Source: Algibacter sp. L1A34 (GTDB taxonomy: Bacteria; Bacteroidota; Bacteroidia; Flavobacteriales; Flavobacteriaceae). Taken from it: a DNA stretch of 64,000 bases. Of the stretch, positions 54,799 through 64,000 are shown in pieces; position 1 is the stretch's first letter; each line of letters opens with the position of its first letter. The stretch is from positions 496,001 to 560,000 of the forward strand of contig NZ_CP047029.1 in NCBI RefSeq assembly GCF_009796805.1, given 5' to 3'. A program made the translations under genes and the position numbers. Below the pieces are notes generated by a model. That model saw only the letters and a list, made by a program, of their open reading frames with translations. It was not told where the DNA came from and did no database searches.

Positions 54799-56285
54799 TT
54801 TTAGAGAGCATAATAATTACAATTTACACCATTGCATTACTTCTTATTTTAATGTATGCATTGGCACAACTCAACCTACTGTTCAATTACTTATCGGCGA
54901 AAAGAAAAACCGATACTTCTGTGAAATTCGATTTATCTAATCCAGATGAAATTCCGTTTGTTACCATACAACTTCCTGTTTACAATGAAATGTATGTTAT
55001 GCAGCGCCTACTGGATAATATAGCAAAAATTGACTATCCAAATAATAAATTAGAAATTCAGGTTTTAGACGATTCTACAGATGAAACCATAGAAACCACT
55101 AGAGCACAAGTAGAAGCACTTAAAATAACAGGATTAGATATTAAGCACATTACCAGAACTAATAGAGTTGGGTTTAAGGCAGGTGCTTTAAAGGAAGGTC
55201 TAGAAATTGCTAAAGGTGAATTTATTGCCATTTTCGATTCTGATTTTCTTCCTAAAAAAGACTGGTTAAAACAAACTGTTCCTTATTTTAAAGACTCTGA
55301 AATTGGTGTTGTTCAAACCCGTTGGGGACATATCAACAGGAATTACTCTATACTTACAAAAATTCAAGCCTTTGCTCTAGATGCACATTTTACTCTAGAA
55401 CAAGTTGGACGAAACAGTAAAGGACATTTTATAAATTTTAACGGTACTGCAGGTTTATGGCGTAAAGCTTGTATTCTCGATGCTGGAAACTGGGAAGGCG
55501 ATACTCTAACCGAAGATCTAGATTTAAGCTACCGTGCGCAACTTAAAAACTGGAAATTTAAGTATTTAGAAGATGTAGAAACTCCTGCAGAACTTCCGGT
55601 TGTTATTAGTGCCGCACGTTCGCAACAATTTAGATGGAATAAAGGTGGTGCGGAAAATTTCAAAAAAATGAAATGGCGCGTTCTTAAAAACAAAAACATT
55701 TCAACTAAAACAAAAATACACGGCTTGTTGCATTTACTAAACAGCACCATGTTTTTAAATATTTTATTGGTTGCTATTTTAAGTATTCCAATGCTTTACA
55801 TAAAGAATGAATACGCACACTTAAAAACGTATTTTATTGTAATGAGTTTCTTTGTAATAAGCACATTAATATTTTTTATCTGCTACTGGGTAATGTATAA
55901 AAACATCTATGGTGGTGGCGTAAAAAATTTCGTTAATTATATCGGGATGTTCTTTGTGTTTTTCTCAATAGCTATGGGCTTTTCGCTACATAATACTATT
56001 GCTGTAATTGAGGGACACATAGGTAAGAAAAGTGAATTTGTACGCACACCAAAATTCAACATTAGTAAGTTTAAAGATAACTTAAAAACAAACCAATACA
56101 TCAAGAAAACAGTATCTATAAACGTGATTTTTGAAGGTTTACTGATGGCTTATTTCGCTTTTGGTATGTATAGCGCCTTTATTGTTGGAGACCAAGGTGG
56201 CGATTTCGGGCTCTTCCCGTTTCACCTTATGTTATTTTTAGGCTTCGGATTTGTATTTATAAAATCGTTAGTATCAAAAGTTTAA
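54795..56285 (+). CDS. membrane GT2 glycosyltransferase, cellulose/mannan synthase-like
   Basis: A 496-residue processive-type glycosyltransferase. It has one N-terminal helix, a catalytic domain (about 50-300) and four or five C-terminal helices. The motifs are VLDDST (residues 91-95), FDSD (147-150), TEDLD (239-243) and QQFRW (277-281), so the full D, DxD, TEDxD and QxxRW set is present. Members make beta-glycans or glycolipids; the plant-like CslA/mannan-synthase layout is closest, but no BcsB, BcsC or export gene is nearby. It is the last gene of the operon. Confidence 0.9.
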   Translation: MILESIIITIYTIALLLILMYALAQLNLLFNYLSAKRKTDTSVKFDLSNPDEIPFVTIQLPVYNEMYVMQRLLDNIAKIDYPNNKLEIQVLDDSTDETIETTRAQVEALKITGLDIKHITRTNRVGFKAGALKEGLEIAKGEFIAIFDSDFLPKKDWLKQTVPYFKDSEIGVVQTRWGHINRNYSILTKIQAFALDAHFTLEQVGRNSKGHFINFNGTAGLWRKACILDAGNWEGDTLTEDLDLSYRAQLKNWKFKYLEDVETPAELPVVISAARSQQFRWNKGGAENFKKMKWRVLKNKNISTKTKIHGLLHLLNSTMFLNILLVAILSIPMLYIKNEYAHLKTYFIVMSFFVISTLIFFICYWVMYKNIYGGGVKNFVNYIGMFFVFFSIAMGFSLHNTIAVIEGHIGKKSEFVRTPKFNISKFKDNLKTNQYIKKTVSINVIFEGLLMAYFAFGMYSAFIVGDQGGDFGLFPFHLMLFLGFGFVFIKSLVSKV

Positions 56286-56325
56286 TTTGAAGCTTTAGTT
56301 GAAATTTTATAGCAATAAACCTTTC

Positions 56326-58302
56326 CTATAAAAAGAAATTCCAAACTACACCAAAACGTATTGAGAAATCACGATACGGATAATTAGGTGCCGAATAATA
56401 ATTGTATCCGGTAAAGGCTGCATTAAAATGCTCTGCTTTTAAGAAGATTCGAGTTTGACGTATTTTGGCATTCAAGAAGAAATCTAACCTAGGAAACTCC
56501 CCTATCTGTTGGTCGTTTTGGACATAAAATTCTGCTAAAACAGGATCGTAAGCATTCATGTTATACTTTGTGAAATAATTTAAAGTAATACCTGTTTGCA
56601 AATACATAGCCTTTTTAAACAAATGACTAGAATAATACAATGTGTTACGCATATTTAGTTCTGGTACATTTAAAACACCTTCTCCATTTGTTACGTTTTG
56701 ATACATAAAAGTATTATTCAGTGCAAATTTCCCTACTCTAATTTCTTTATCAAGTTTAACTCTTAAATAGTTTATAGTCCCGCCGTATTGTGTTGGAGCA
56801 ACTAGCTGAGATGTTTCATCTAAATGAAAATAAGCATAATCTGTAATTGTAGAATAATCGATACTTAGGTTTAATATTTTATCGGATTTTAATTCGAAGG
56901 CCAACTGTTGAGTTTCAGTATTATTAAAGTTATTCCTCCAATTGTAATTTAAATAATCACTTTGATACAGTAAGAAGTTAAAATTAGGTGCTTTTGAACT
57001 GTGATTAAGAGAAGCGATGGCTTGGATATCATCATTTAATTTGAAGCTAGCCTGTCCTTTTAAAAAGTTACCGTCGAAATCACCTGAAACATTAAGTCCA
57101 AATTCACCAAGTAAATCGAAACCTCTGTATTGTTTATGATACTTTCCGCCAGCTGAAAGAACATCTCCTTTAATTCTGTTGGTAATAGTAGTTCCTTCTA
57201 AAATTACAATTTTATCATAACCATAATTAAAATTATCGTATCCTAAATTAAACTGCAAATCACCAATAATATTATTACTGTAATTTAATTGAAATTGATT
57301 ATAAAAATGCTCTAATGTAGCACGATCTTTTAAACTAGAACTTTTAAAAGCATCTCCAAAAATTTCTGTTTCCGCACTAGTTTGGCTGTATTCAAAATAC
57401 TTATCTTCAAAAGAAATAACCTGACCTAAACTTAAATTATTTCGAGATAAAGAATCTTTTTGATTAATAAAAGCATAATTATGTTCCAAATGAAAACGTT
57501 TTGCTTTTAGAATACTTTCAGCATTTTCAAAATTTACATCTAGAATAGAGCGATCTATAAACTCTTCGTCACCAGACTCAAAAAACTCAACACTTTCATC
57601 TTCAAGTCCACCATTTTCTTCATTAAACAAATCTTGAGTTACAATATGGCCTCGTGCATGATATCTATTATTTTCTGAAGTATAGTTTGATGTAAGCCTA
57701 AAGTTTCCCGTACTCGTCACTATATGTTGATATTTACCAATAGAACGCATGCCTTTATAAGCAATTGATAAATTAAAACGCGGACTTGTATTTACAGTAA
57801 AAAAGGCATCGAGAAGTTGTCCTTGCTCAAAGGCCGTTTTGTACATTAACTCGGTTAACGGTGTTGGTACGCGGTAGTAATTAATATCTTCAATTTCCAT
57901 GAAATTAAAATGCCTAGCACGTGCGCCTAAATTTGGCACTAAATCGGTGTTTTTAAAATTATAAGTTAAGCTATTATAGGTTTGACCTAAATTTGAAAAG
58001 GCTATTAAACCGAAATTATCTTTTCGTAAATAATTGAATTTATATTCTTTTTTTATAGATAGCGTTGTATCTACGAATGTTGTATCGTTTTCGTGAGAGA
58101 TGATAAGGTAGTCCTGAATTTTCGGTTTCTCTTCTTTTTCATCTTTTCCTTTTGTACGCTTTGTGTTTTTACCTTCAGAATTTAAACTGTCTTGTTTTTT
58201 TAAATTAACAGTTTGACCTTTCGGTAATTCACGTGGTGAATCTTGAGCGCTTACCATGTTAAACACGAGCAAAAAAAGGAATGACAGAATTATTTTATTC
58301 AT
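56326..58302 (-). CDS. putative porin, Bacteroidota type
   Basis: A 658-residue protein with a signal peptide (MNKIILSFLFLLVFNMVSAQ), a charged Lys/Glu linker (about 30-65) and a long beta-barrel starting with YNSLTYNFKN and ending FRLGVVWNFFL-like (IRFGVVWNFFL). The pattern fits the putative-porin family common in Flavobacteriia. The cargo is unknown. It converges on the GT2 operon and has its own promoter upstream. Confidence 0.82.
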   Translation of the reverse strand: MNKIILSFLFLLVFNMVSAQDSPRELPKGQTVNLKKQDSLNSEGKNTKRTKGKDEKEEKPKIQDYLIISHENDTTFVDTTLSIKKEYKFNYLRKDNFGLIAFSNLGQTYNSLTYNFKNTDLVPNLGARARHFNFMEIEDINYYRVPTPLTELMYKTAFEQGQLLDAFFTVNTSPRFNLSIAYKGMRSIGKYQHIVTSTGNFRLTSNYTSENNRYHARGHIVTQDLFNEENGGLEDESVEFFESGDEEFIDRSILDVNFENAESILKAKRFHLEHNYAFINQKDSLSRNNLSLGQVISFEDKYFEYSQTSAETEIFGDAFKSSSLKDRATLEHFYNQFQLNYSNNIIGDLQFNLGYDNFNYGYDKIVILEGTTITNRIKGDVLSAGGKYHKQYRGFDLLGEFGLNVSGDFDGNFLKGQASFKLNDDIQAIASLNHSSKAPNFNFLLYQSDYLNYNWRNNFNNTETQQLAFELKSDKILNLSIDYSTITDYAYFHLDETSQLVAPTQYGGTINYLRVKLDKEIRVGKFALNNTFMYQNVTNGEGVLNVPELNMRNTLYYSSHLFKKAMYLQTGITLNYFTKYNMNAYDPVLAEFYVQNDQQIGEFPRLDFFLNAKIRQTRIFLKAEHFNAAFTGYNYYSAPNYPYRDFSIRFGVVWNFFL

Positions 58303-58335
58303 AAATACAAAAATCTTGCTTTGGTTTTACTTTTA

Positions 58336-58365
58336 CAAATATTACCGTTGCAAATGTAAAGACAA
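58336..58365 (-). promoter_or_regulatory. probable promoter of the putative porin gene
   Basis: On the - strand TTG (58363-58365) is followed after 18 bases by TAATATTTG (58336-58344), close to the TTG/TAnnTTTG pair with one extra base in the -7 box. The leader would be about 30 bases. Confidence 0.45.
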
Positions 58366-58430
58366 AATATGATAACGCTGAAAAATGCTGAGAATTATTT
58401 ATTACTTCTTTTTTATTGGGTTTAGGCAAA

Positions 58431-58467
58431 AAAAAACTCTAAGCTAAAATTTAGCTTAGAGTTTTTT
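58431..58467 (-). terminator. terminator of the DUF4302/SusCD operon
   Basis: AAAAAACTCTAAGCTAAA (58431-58448) and its exact complement (58450-58467) form a long stem with a T run on the - strand side. It begins about 20 bases after the DUF4302 stop. Confidence 0.9.
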
Positions 58468-58488
58468 GATTTGAAATTATATGGCTAA

Positions 58489-59832
58489 TTAAAACGTCCA
58501 ATAATCAATTTTGTAGGCAGGATTATCAGCATTTATTAAACCAAACGTTCTATTAGAAAAGTTTTGATAAGTTCCTGAATTAACGGTGTAATAACCTTTT
58601 TCAGAACCTACCATAACATCTAATAGCGGTTGGAGAATAGCGGTAAAGAAATCAGGGGCATTGGTATCTCCTGTAAAAGCAAACTTCACGATACCAGTGC
58701 TTTCATCATAAGTAAATGATAAATCATAAAAAACATTACCGTAATTAGTTCTAACATCAATGTATGGAATTCCTCCGGTATTCAGTTCCCATAATATAAT
58801 GTTAGTAATTTCAAGCCCAGGCAAAGCACTATTAGCAATATCATTTGAAAAATTCTCATAAAAAGTATTAAATGGAGAACTATGCTTAAACATTTCGGCC
58901 AAATTAAATACACCAGCCTCATCTCGAATACCAAAAGCATAAGAATCTAATGGAGTAACAGGCTCATTTCCATAACCTATTTTTGCTGTAATCCCATTGC
59001 TTGTAGAAACATACTCGAAACCAGAAGTTTCGTCTAAAACAAAGGTTTCGAAAACAGCCCCATCAACTTCTAATGCAGGACTTATAATTAAACCTTCCTC
59101 TGTAAATGCAATCCCAAAATTTTCATCAGAAATAGAACCATCCTCATTTATTATTGTAGGATTAGCAAAAAGTGTAACGCTGTCATAGTTTAAAGCGTAT
59201 TCTTTTAAAGTAGTTCCGTCTATACTCATAAACGGGAATGATGTTACAGCATTACCATTTACAAAAGCCTCTCTACTAGCTAAAGATTTTTCAACACTAG
59301 CTGTACTTTCTGGTTCAAAATCAGAAAAACCAGTTGGAGTAAACACTAAATAACCAGTGTCTCTATTTCTAACATCTCTAAAAGAGAGTACGCCATCTTC
59401 ATTACCGAAATATTGAAACACAGAGGTTCCTTTAAAACCTGTCCCAATGGCTCCTTCAAGCTCAGGATTACTTACTTTTTGAATATGATTACGCGTTGTA
59501 AATACCAATTCATTTGTTGTGCCATAACGTACATCATAGGACGAAGATTCTATAGCTGTATCAGAATCAAAATCTGAAGTCATATCTACGCTTCCATCTG
59601 CATTAAACTTCATGTAAAATGTAAATCCTCCAAACTCATCATTTTTGGTAAAATAAGTTCCTTTATAGCCGTTCTGTTCTGATGTTAACAAGTTTAACAA
59701 CTCACTATTTTGTCCCGCAATTCTTTCAGCTGGCGATTCTGAAAACAATTCTCCTTCATCATCATTATTACATGAAACAATCGAGAAAAACACTAAACAG
59801 ATTAGCCAATAATTTTTAAATATTTTTTTCAT
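58489..59832 (-). CDS. DUF4302 domain lipoprotein
   Basis: A 447-residue lipoprotein (lipobox SIVSC, Cys21) that opens SPAERIAGQNSELLNLLTSE and GYKGTYFTKNDEFGGFTFYM, the DUF4302 pattern. DUF4302 proteins occur with SusC/SusD and HExxH lipoproteins in Bacteroidota and are of unknown function; surface exposure is likely. It is the last gene of a - strand unit that includes the zinc-metallohydrolase, SusD and SusC genes. Confidence 0.85.
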   Translation of the reverse strand: MKKIFKNYWLICLVFFSIVSCNNDDEGELFSESPAERIAGQNSELLNLLTSEQNGYKGTYFTKNDEFGGFTFYMKFNADGSVDMTSDFDSDTAIESSSYDVRYGTTNELVFTTRNHIQKVSNPELEGAIGTGFKGTSVFQYFGNEDGVLSFRDVRNRDTGYLVFTPTGFSDFEPESTASVEKSLASREAFVNGNAVTSFPFMSIDGTTLKEYALNYDSVTLFANPTIINEDGSISDENFGIAFTEEGLIISPALEVDGAVFETFVLDETSGFEYVSTSNGITAKIGYGNEPVTPLDSYAFGIRDEAGVFNLAEMFKHSSPFNTFYENFSNDIANSALPGLEITNIILWELNTGGIPYIDVRTNYGNVFYDLSFTYDESTGIVKFAFTGDTNAPDFFTAILQPLLDVMVGSEKGYYTVNSGTYQNFSNRTFGLINADNPAYKIDYWTF

Positions 59833-59838
59833 AATTTT

Positions 59839-60693
59839 TTAATTTACTAATTCTTGAGTTGCTGTATCCATTATAGCTTGTAATTCATAAATATCTATAT
59901 CAAAATTAGTTTGATAATAATCTACAACCATAGCTTCCTTTTGTCTAATTATTGCTTTGGATTCCTCATTGGAAATACTTTCTACAATAGCATCAAAATC
60001 TTCCTTTGAGTTTGTTAACATTTCAGAAACCATTTCCACAAAATCTTCTCCCTCTTGACTTGAACCGTAGGCCGTAATATAACCTAACTCTCTAGCTTCA
60101 GCATCTGTTCTATTAAACCATTGCGCTGTGTAATCTGCAGGGTTTATTTGACCATAAGCTACATCAAACGGAATATTTTGATTTAAAATATGCCCGTATT
60201 CATGTTGTACTGTTTTTAGAGGTTGTTTAATGCTATTAATATCTGTGAAATCTAAAAAGTCGATATTAAACAATGTTATTTTTGTTCCAGCCTCTGCAAC
60301 ACCTAAGGTAATTGTTGGACTGTTAGGATTATAATTAAAACTACCTACCAAAGTAAACTGACGAGGTGCAATTTTCTTAATAAAATTTGTTCCTCCAACT
60401 TGTGTATAAGGCTCAATCCATGCTTTTTGCAAAGCTTCTGCAACTGGCCTAACACTAGCATCTAAAGGAGGGTGTAAATACCTATCAATATCAGTATCAT
60501 TAATATCCCATTTATAAAGCACCTCTATATTATAAGGCGTTACAAAACTACTTCTAAGCCACACGTCTAAATCGTTTAAAATAGGCATACTTGTATCTAT
60601 TTGACTTGCTCCAACACCATCTGAACTCTCTGCACATGACGTTAAAAAAGTCAAACCTACAGATGCTAATGCTATATATATATATTTTTTCAT
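59839..60693 (-). CDS. substrate import-associated zinc metallohydrolase lipoprotein
   Basis: A 284-residue lipoprotein (lipobox FLTSC, Cys20). The zinc-peptidase motif HEYGH is at residues 164-168 in TVQHEYGHILNQ, and a downstream EGEDFVEMVSEML could supply the third ligand. The family is defined by co-occurrence with SusC/SusD pairs, as here. It probably cleaves a peptide or protein before uptake; its true substrate is unknown. It lies 29 bases after the SusD stop and 6 bases before the DUF4302 start. Confidence 0.9.
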   Translation of the reverse strand: MKKYIYIALASVGLTFLTSCAESSDGVGASQIDTSMPILNDLDVWLRSSFVTPYNIEVLYKWDINDTDIDRYLHPPLDASVRPVAEALQKAWIEPYTQVGGTNFIKKIAPRQFTLVGSFNYNPNSPTITLGVAEAGTKITLFNIDFLDFTDINSIKQPLKTVQHEYGHILNQNIPFDVAYGQINPADYTAQWFNRTDAEARELGYITAYGSSQEGEDFVEMVSEMLTNSKEDFDAIVESISNEESKAIIRQKEAMVVDYYQTNFDIDIYELQAIMDTATQELVN

Positions 60694-60722
60694 TTCCGTA
60701 TTATTATTTATAATTTATATAA

Positions 60723-62228
60723 TTACCTTGGATTTTGTTGTATACCAAAAGATTGCGCCGCTTCTGGAATTTGTACAACTCTTCTATTATCTCCTTTTGG
60801 TAAAGTGTATACATTCCCAAATATATCTTCATGATCTACAACCATATTAAGTCTTTTTATATCAAACCAACGTAAACCTTCGTTATAAAAAACAGTTCTT
60901 TTAATACTTAATACACAGTTTACAAAGGCTAATGCATCTGTTGGTATGGTGTAAAACGGTGTAAATAAATCTGCATCGGTAACTTCAAATCGTTCTTGCA
61001 CATTATCAACACTTAATTCATCAAAATCAGCTAAATAACCTGCTGTTTTTACTGAGTAAGACATATTTATATCTTCAGTAGCTTTTTCCAAATTACCCAA
61101 CATAGCGTAAGCTTCTGCTCTATTTAACAATGCCTCGTCTGTAGATAATAAAACATACGCAACATAAGTATCTCCAGTTCCTGCCGCTTGATTTATAACT
61201 TTAAAATATTCTTGAAACTTTGGTATATTATAAAATAAATCACCACTTCCAAAAACACTATATGACCAAGGTTGTCCCGTACCATTCGTGCCAGGAAAAA
61301 CCTCATCTCGCTTATCACTATTTAATTGATATCTAGCAGAAAAATGATACCTATTATAAAGTGATTCTGCAGAAACTAATAAAAGATTAGCTGGCTCGAA
61401 GTTTGAAGACGTGTATAATGCCGTTTGTTCCGAATAGGTTGCAGGTCTGTAATTATTTGGCCAATCTCTTAAGGCTCCTACTCCTCCAGAGCCAATAGCT
61501 ATGGTACTTTGAGTAATTACTTTTTCCCATTCTCCTATTTGCAAATAAAATCTAGAAGCAAAAGCACTTGCTGCTTTTGTTGTAAAATGATATGCTGATA
61601 TAGTATAATTATCCTCTATTAAAGGTAAACCTTCTTCAAGATCTTTCTTTATATTATCATATACGCTCTCAACCGTACCTCTTTCATATTCTCCTAAAAG
61701 TACATTTTCTGGTTCGGTAACATACGGAATACCTATACTAGAAGCCGCCGTTGTTGGATCATACGCTTTCGAAAATATATTAACTAACATATAATGCGCA
61801 TAAGCTCTACAAACTAAAGCTTCTCCTTTTAAATAATTTAATTCGGCTCCACCACCAAGTTCTTCTATGGATAGTAAAGCTTGGTTTGCTTGCGCAATAG
61901 CTTTGTAAGCACTATTCCAATAATTAGTAGGCGAATCTATATCCGTATTATTTACATCATCCCAAAAGAACATACGTTCATTAAGTGTTGTAGCAAAATC
62001 GATACCAGTATCTGCACTTGGGCCTTTATCTCCAGCGTTATCAGACATAGGTTCTAAAAAAGGGACATATGCACCTTCAGGATAAGCTCCTACTAACAAT
62101 TCCGAAATTTTCTCTGCAGAATTTATTGTTGTTCTATTGTCTGGCGATTCATCTAGAATATCACTACATGAAGTTACCATTAAAAGCGTCACAAAAACAA
62201 CGCCTATATTATATTTTATATTTCTCAT
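60723..62228 (-). CDS. RagB/SusD family lipoprotein
   Basis: A 501-residue lipoprotein (lipobox MVTSC, Cys21) with the SusD_RagB fold: SDILDESPDNRTTINSAEKI at the start, AYAHYMLVNIFSKAYDP in the TPR part and LRWFDIKRLNM near the end. It captures the ligand for the SusC gene encoded 12 bases upstream. The ligand class is unknown, but the neighbouring metallohydrolase hints at a peptide or glycopeptide. Confidence 0.93.
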   Translation of the reverse strand: MRNIKYNIGVVFVTLLMVTSCSDILDESPDNRTTINSAEKISELLVGAYPEGAYVPFLEPMSDNAGDKGPSADTGIDFATTLNERMFFWDDVNNTDIDSPTNYWNSAYKAIAQANQALLSIEELGGGAELNYLKGEALVCRAYAHYMLVNIFSKAYDPTTAASSIGIPYVTEPENVLLGEYERGTVESVYDNIKKDLEEGLPLIEDNYTISAYHFTTKAASAFASRFYLQIGEWEKVITQSTIAIGSGGVGALRDWPNNYRPATYSEQTALYTSSNFEPANLLLVSAESLYNRYHFSARYQLNSDKRDEVFPGTNGTGQPWSYSVFGSGDLFYNIPKFQEYFKVINQAAGTGDTYVAYVLLSTDEALLNRAEAYAMLGNLEKATEDINMSYSVKTAGYLADFDELSVDNVQERFEVTDADLFTPFYTIPTDALAFVNCVLSIKRTVFYNEGLRWFDIKRLNMVVDHEDIFGNVYTLPKGDNRRVVQIPEAAQSFGIQQNPR

Positions 62229-62240
62229 AGTATATTATTA

Positions 62241-64000
62241 TTAAAATCCAACGTTAAGTGAAAAAGTAAACATTTTAGAAATTGGGTAAGCAACACCACC
62301 TGATCTAAAGAACTCAGGATCTTGACCCCCTAATTTTGAATCTGAATAAATTAAAAATGGATTTGTGCTTTGTAAACTCATTCTAACATTAGAAAGGCCT
62401 AAACGTTCTGTTACTGGTTTATCCAAAGTATATCCCAATGATATATTTTTCATTCTAATAAAACCACCATCTGCAACTCGTTCCGTAGAATAGTTATAAG
62501 CATTATATGCTCTTTCTAATTCATTACTACCGTAAGATTGTATTAAACTAGAAGACGCTATTGTTGGAACATTAGTAATATTCTCATCTCCAGGAGCAAT
62601 CCATCTATTAACAAACTCTCTTGGAAATACATCTAAATCATCGTACTCTGAGTCATAAGCTGCGTTTAGTCTAACTTTATTACCGTCAGAAAAAGATACA
62701 AAGAAACTAAAATCCCAATTCTTATAAGTGAAGTTATTTGCTAAACCACCTGAAAGGTTTGGTTCTGTTCCACCTTCATATTGCAAATAATCTAAAACGT
62801 TATCAGTGTCTTGAAAGTCTATTAAATCGTAAGGTTTAGAAGGATCAAAATCTGGATCTTCCGTTAAAAATGTTGGCAACCCCCATTCGTTTAAACCTTC
62901 AAATTTAAAAGAAAACAATGAACCTTTTGGATATCCAACAGCATTCCCTCGTCCTGTTCCTGTTACTAAATCGAATACATTTGCTTCTTGTTTTAAAGAA
63001 GTAACTTCTTGATTAAATTTAGAGATATTAAACCCTGTTTTCCATCTAAAATTATCCGTATCAACATTCACCGTATTCAACTGAAATTCAACACCGTTGG
63101 TTGTCATTTCTGAATTATTCCCTAACTTTATCGACTCTCCACCAATACCTGTTGTTCTAATTAAATCTATTAAATCTTTACCTTTTCTAAAATAGGCATC
63201 AAAATTCATCATGATTCTATTATTAAAGAAACCAATATCTAAACCTAAGTTTAGCTCTAAAGTTTTTTCCCAAGTTAACTCCGTATTTTGTAAATCTTCT
63301 ATATTAATATAGTTTTCACGATCATCATTATAATTCCTATCTGTAATCTGATTTCTAAAAACAGCTAAATTATTGGTAGCATTATTAGCCAACAGAGCTA
63401 CTAGACCATAACTAGGTCTAAACGCTAAACTAGAAATAACATCAGATTTTTTAATAAAATCTTCTTTATCAACATTCCATTTACCACCTATTGTATATGT
63501 TGGTAACCATCTAGAATCTGAAGATTTCCCTGCTCTATTAGACCCTTCGTAATTCCCGGTAAGATTTAATACATATTTTTTTTCAAAATCGTATGTTACA
63601 TTAGCAAAAAATGAAACCTCACGCTGTCTTGTTTCTGAAGAAGAAAAGTATGGATTACCTTCTAAAATTGCTTTTTTCAAAATATCTGGATCTGTAAAAA
63701 CAGTACCACCTCTATCAAACTGATAACCGTAACCTGTATTTTTACTTTCACTTCTATCTGCATAGCGATACTCTTGACCTCCATAAACTCTTAAACCATG
63801 AGCATCATCTTTAAATCTTTTTGTCCAATCCAAAGTATTTCTAAAAGTATAAGTAACTAAGGTGTTTTTTGAGGTTATTAAAAGCCCCCCAACCGGAAGA
63901 ACAACTCTTGCTGGTTCATTTGGTGTGTCTGGATCTGAAAACAAGAATGTATTTTGATCTCGAACAATAGTAGTTTCGTCTGATCTATATGCTGCAGCAA
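62241..64000 (-). CDS. SusC/RagA family TonB-linked receptor, C-terminal part (partial)
   Basis: The frame is open through the window edge: upstream of the TTG at 63942-63944 it continues as AAAYRSDETTIVRDQNTF without a stop, so the true start is outside. About 586 residues are present and are the barrel C-terminal half: the block VGLLANNATNNLAVF-like, GYPKGSLFSFKFEGLNEWG, GGLANNFTYKNWDFSFFVSFSDG and a closing FTFSLNVGF. The signal peptide, plug and TonB box are missing from the window, not from the gene. It pairs with the SusD gene just downstream. Confidence 0.93.
   Translation of the reverse strand, partial: AAAYRSDETTIVRDQNTFLFSDPDTPNEPARVVLPVGGLLITSKNTLVTYTFRNTLDWTKRFKDDAHGLRVYGGQEYRYADRSESKNTGYGYQFDRGGTVFTDPDILKKAILEGNPYFSSSETRQREVSFFANVTYDFEKKYVLNLTGNYEGSNRAGKSSDSRWLPTYTIGGKWNVDKEDFIKKSDVISSLAFRPSYGLVALLANNATNNLAVFRNQITDRNYNDDRENYINIEDLQNTELTWEKTLELNLGLDIGFFNNRIMMNFDAYFRKGKDLIDLIRTTGIGGESIKLGNNSEMTTNGVEFQLNTVNVDTDNFRWKTGFNISKFNQEVTSLKQEANVFDLVTGTGRGNAVGYPKGSLFSFKFEGLNEWGLPTFLTEDPDFDPSKPYDLIDFQDTDNVLDYLQYEGGTEPNLSGGLANNFTYKNWDFSFFVSFSDGNKVRLNAAYDSEYDDLDVFPREFVNRWIAPGDENITNVPTIASSSLIQSYGSNELERAYNAYNYSTERVADGGFIRMKNISLGYTLDKPVTERLGLSNVRMSLQSTNPFLIYSDSKLGGQDPEFFRSGGVAYPISKMFTFSLNVGF

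Noticed and set aside
1-64000. CRISPR arrays, prophage or transposon genes
   Set aside because: No direct repeats with regular spacers, no transposase, integrase or phage structural genes seen on either strand.

Overview
The window is chromosomal DNA from a member of the Flavobacteriaceae (phylum Bacteroidota). The evidence is type IX secretion and gliding genes (porU, porV, gldJ and a gldF-gldG fusion), SusC/SusD outer-membrane pairs, AT-rich sequence, starts without Shine-Dalgarno motifs, and promoters of the Bacteroidota TTG-N18 to N20-TAnnTTTG type. I see no phage, insertion sequence, CRISPR array or plasmid gene.

Layout. 1-7,000: the 3' end of a SAM hydroxide adenosyltransferase-like gene, an ABM monooxygenase-like gene, a single-ORF GldF-GldG fusion, dnaN, a repeat-like structured element, tRNA-Gly(UCC), two GNAT acetyltransferases and an M48 peptidase. 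6,700-15,200: porV and porU (T9SS shuttle and sortase) face gldJ, which is followed by murF. 15,300-25,100: a PAS-LuxR regulator, two identical tRNA-Val(UAC) genes, an exbB-exbD-tonB-folC operon, nhaD with an amino-acid dehydrogenase, anmK and an acyl-CoA dehydrogenase.

25,200-39,050 is the most distinctive part. It is a set of tightly packed, often overlapping + strand genes around an ArsS-type radical SAM enzyme. With it are an AhpD-like peroxidase homologue, two TIGR04282 transferases, one TIGR04283 transferase, a purine nucleoside phosphorylase, a rhodanese, a metallophosphoesterase, a sterol-desaturase-like hydroxylase, a DUF547 lipoprotein and an uptake set (SusC, SusD, Na+:solute symporter). 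These families are named for arsenosugar biosynthesis or, in older naming, for rSAM/selenodomain association. No arsenite methyltransferase (ArsM) lies in the window. The likely theme is making, trimming and glycosylating an adenosyl-derived organoarsenical or similar compound; the product itself is inference.

39,200-50,460: a carboxypeptidase-regulatory-like protein, a PPP-type phosphatase, a full-length pyruvate carboxylase, an unlisted small gene with its own promoter and terminator, and a - strand operon (DUF547, beta-barrel protein, GH113-like hydrolase, lipoprotein, BamA/TamA-like barrel). 50,660-56,290: a + strand operon joining an FAD oxidoreductase, a membrane 4Fe-4S protein, a YwqK-repeat protein and two GT2 glycosyltransferases. 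56,300-64,000, all on the - strand: a putative porin and a SusC/SusD/zinc-metallohydrolase/DUF4302 uptake locus whose SusC gene runs off the window.

Stretches over 300 bases without a protein gene: 4,332-4,835 holds a terminator, the repeat-like element and tRNA-Gly; 45,251-45,802 holds a terminator, a small ORF and its promoter, and nothing else I can identify.
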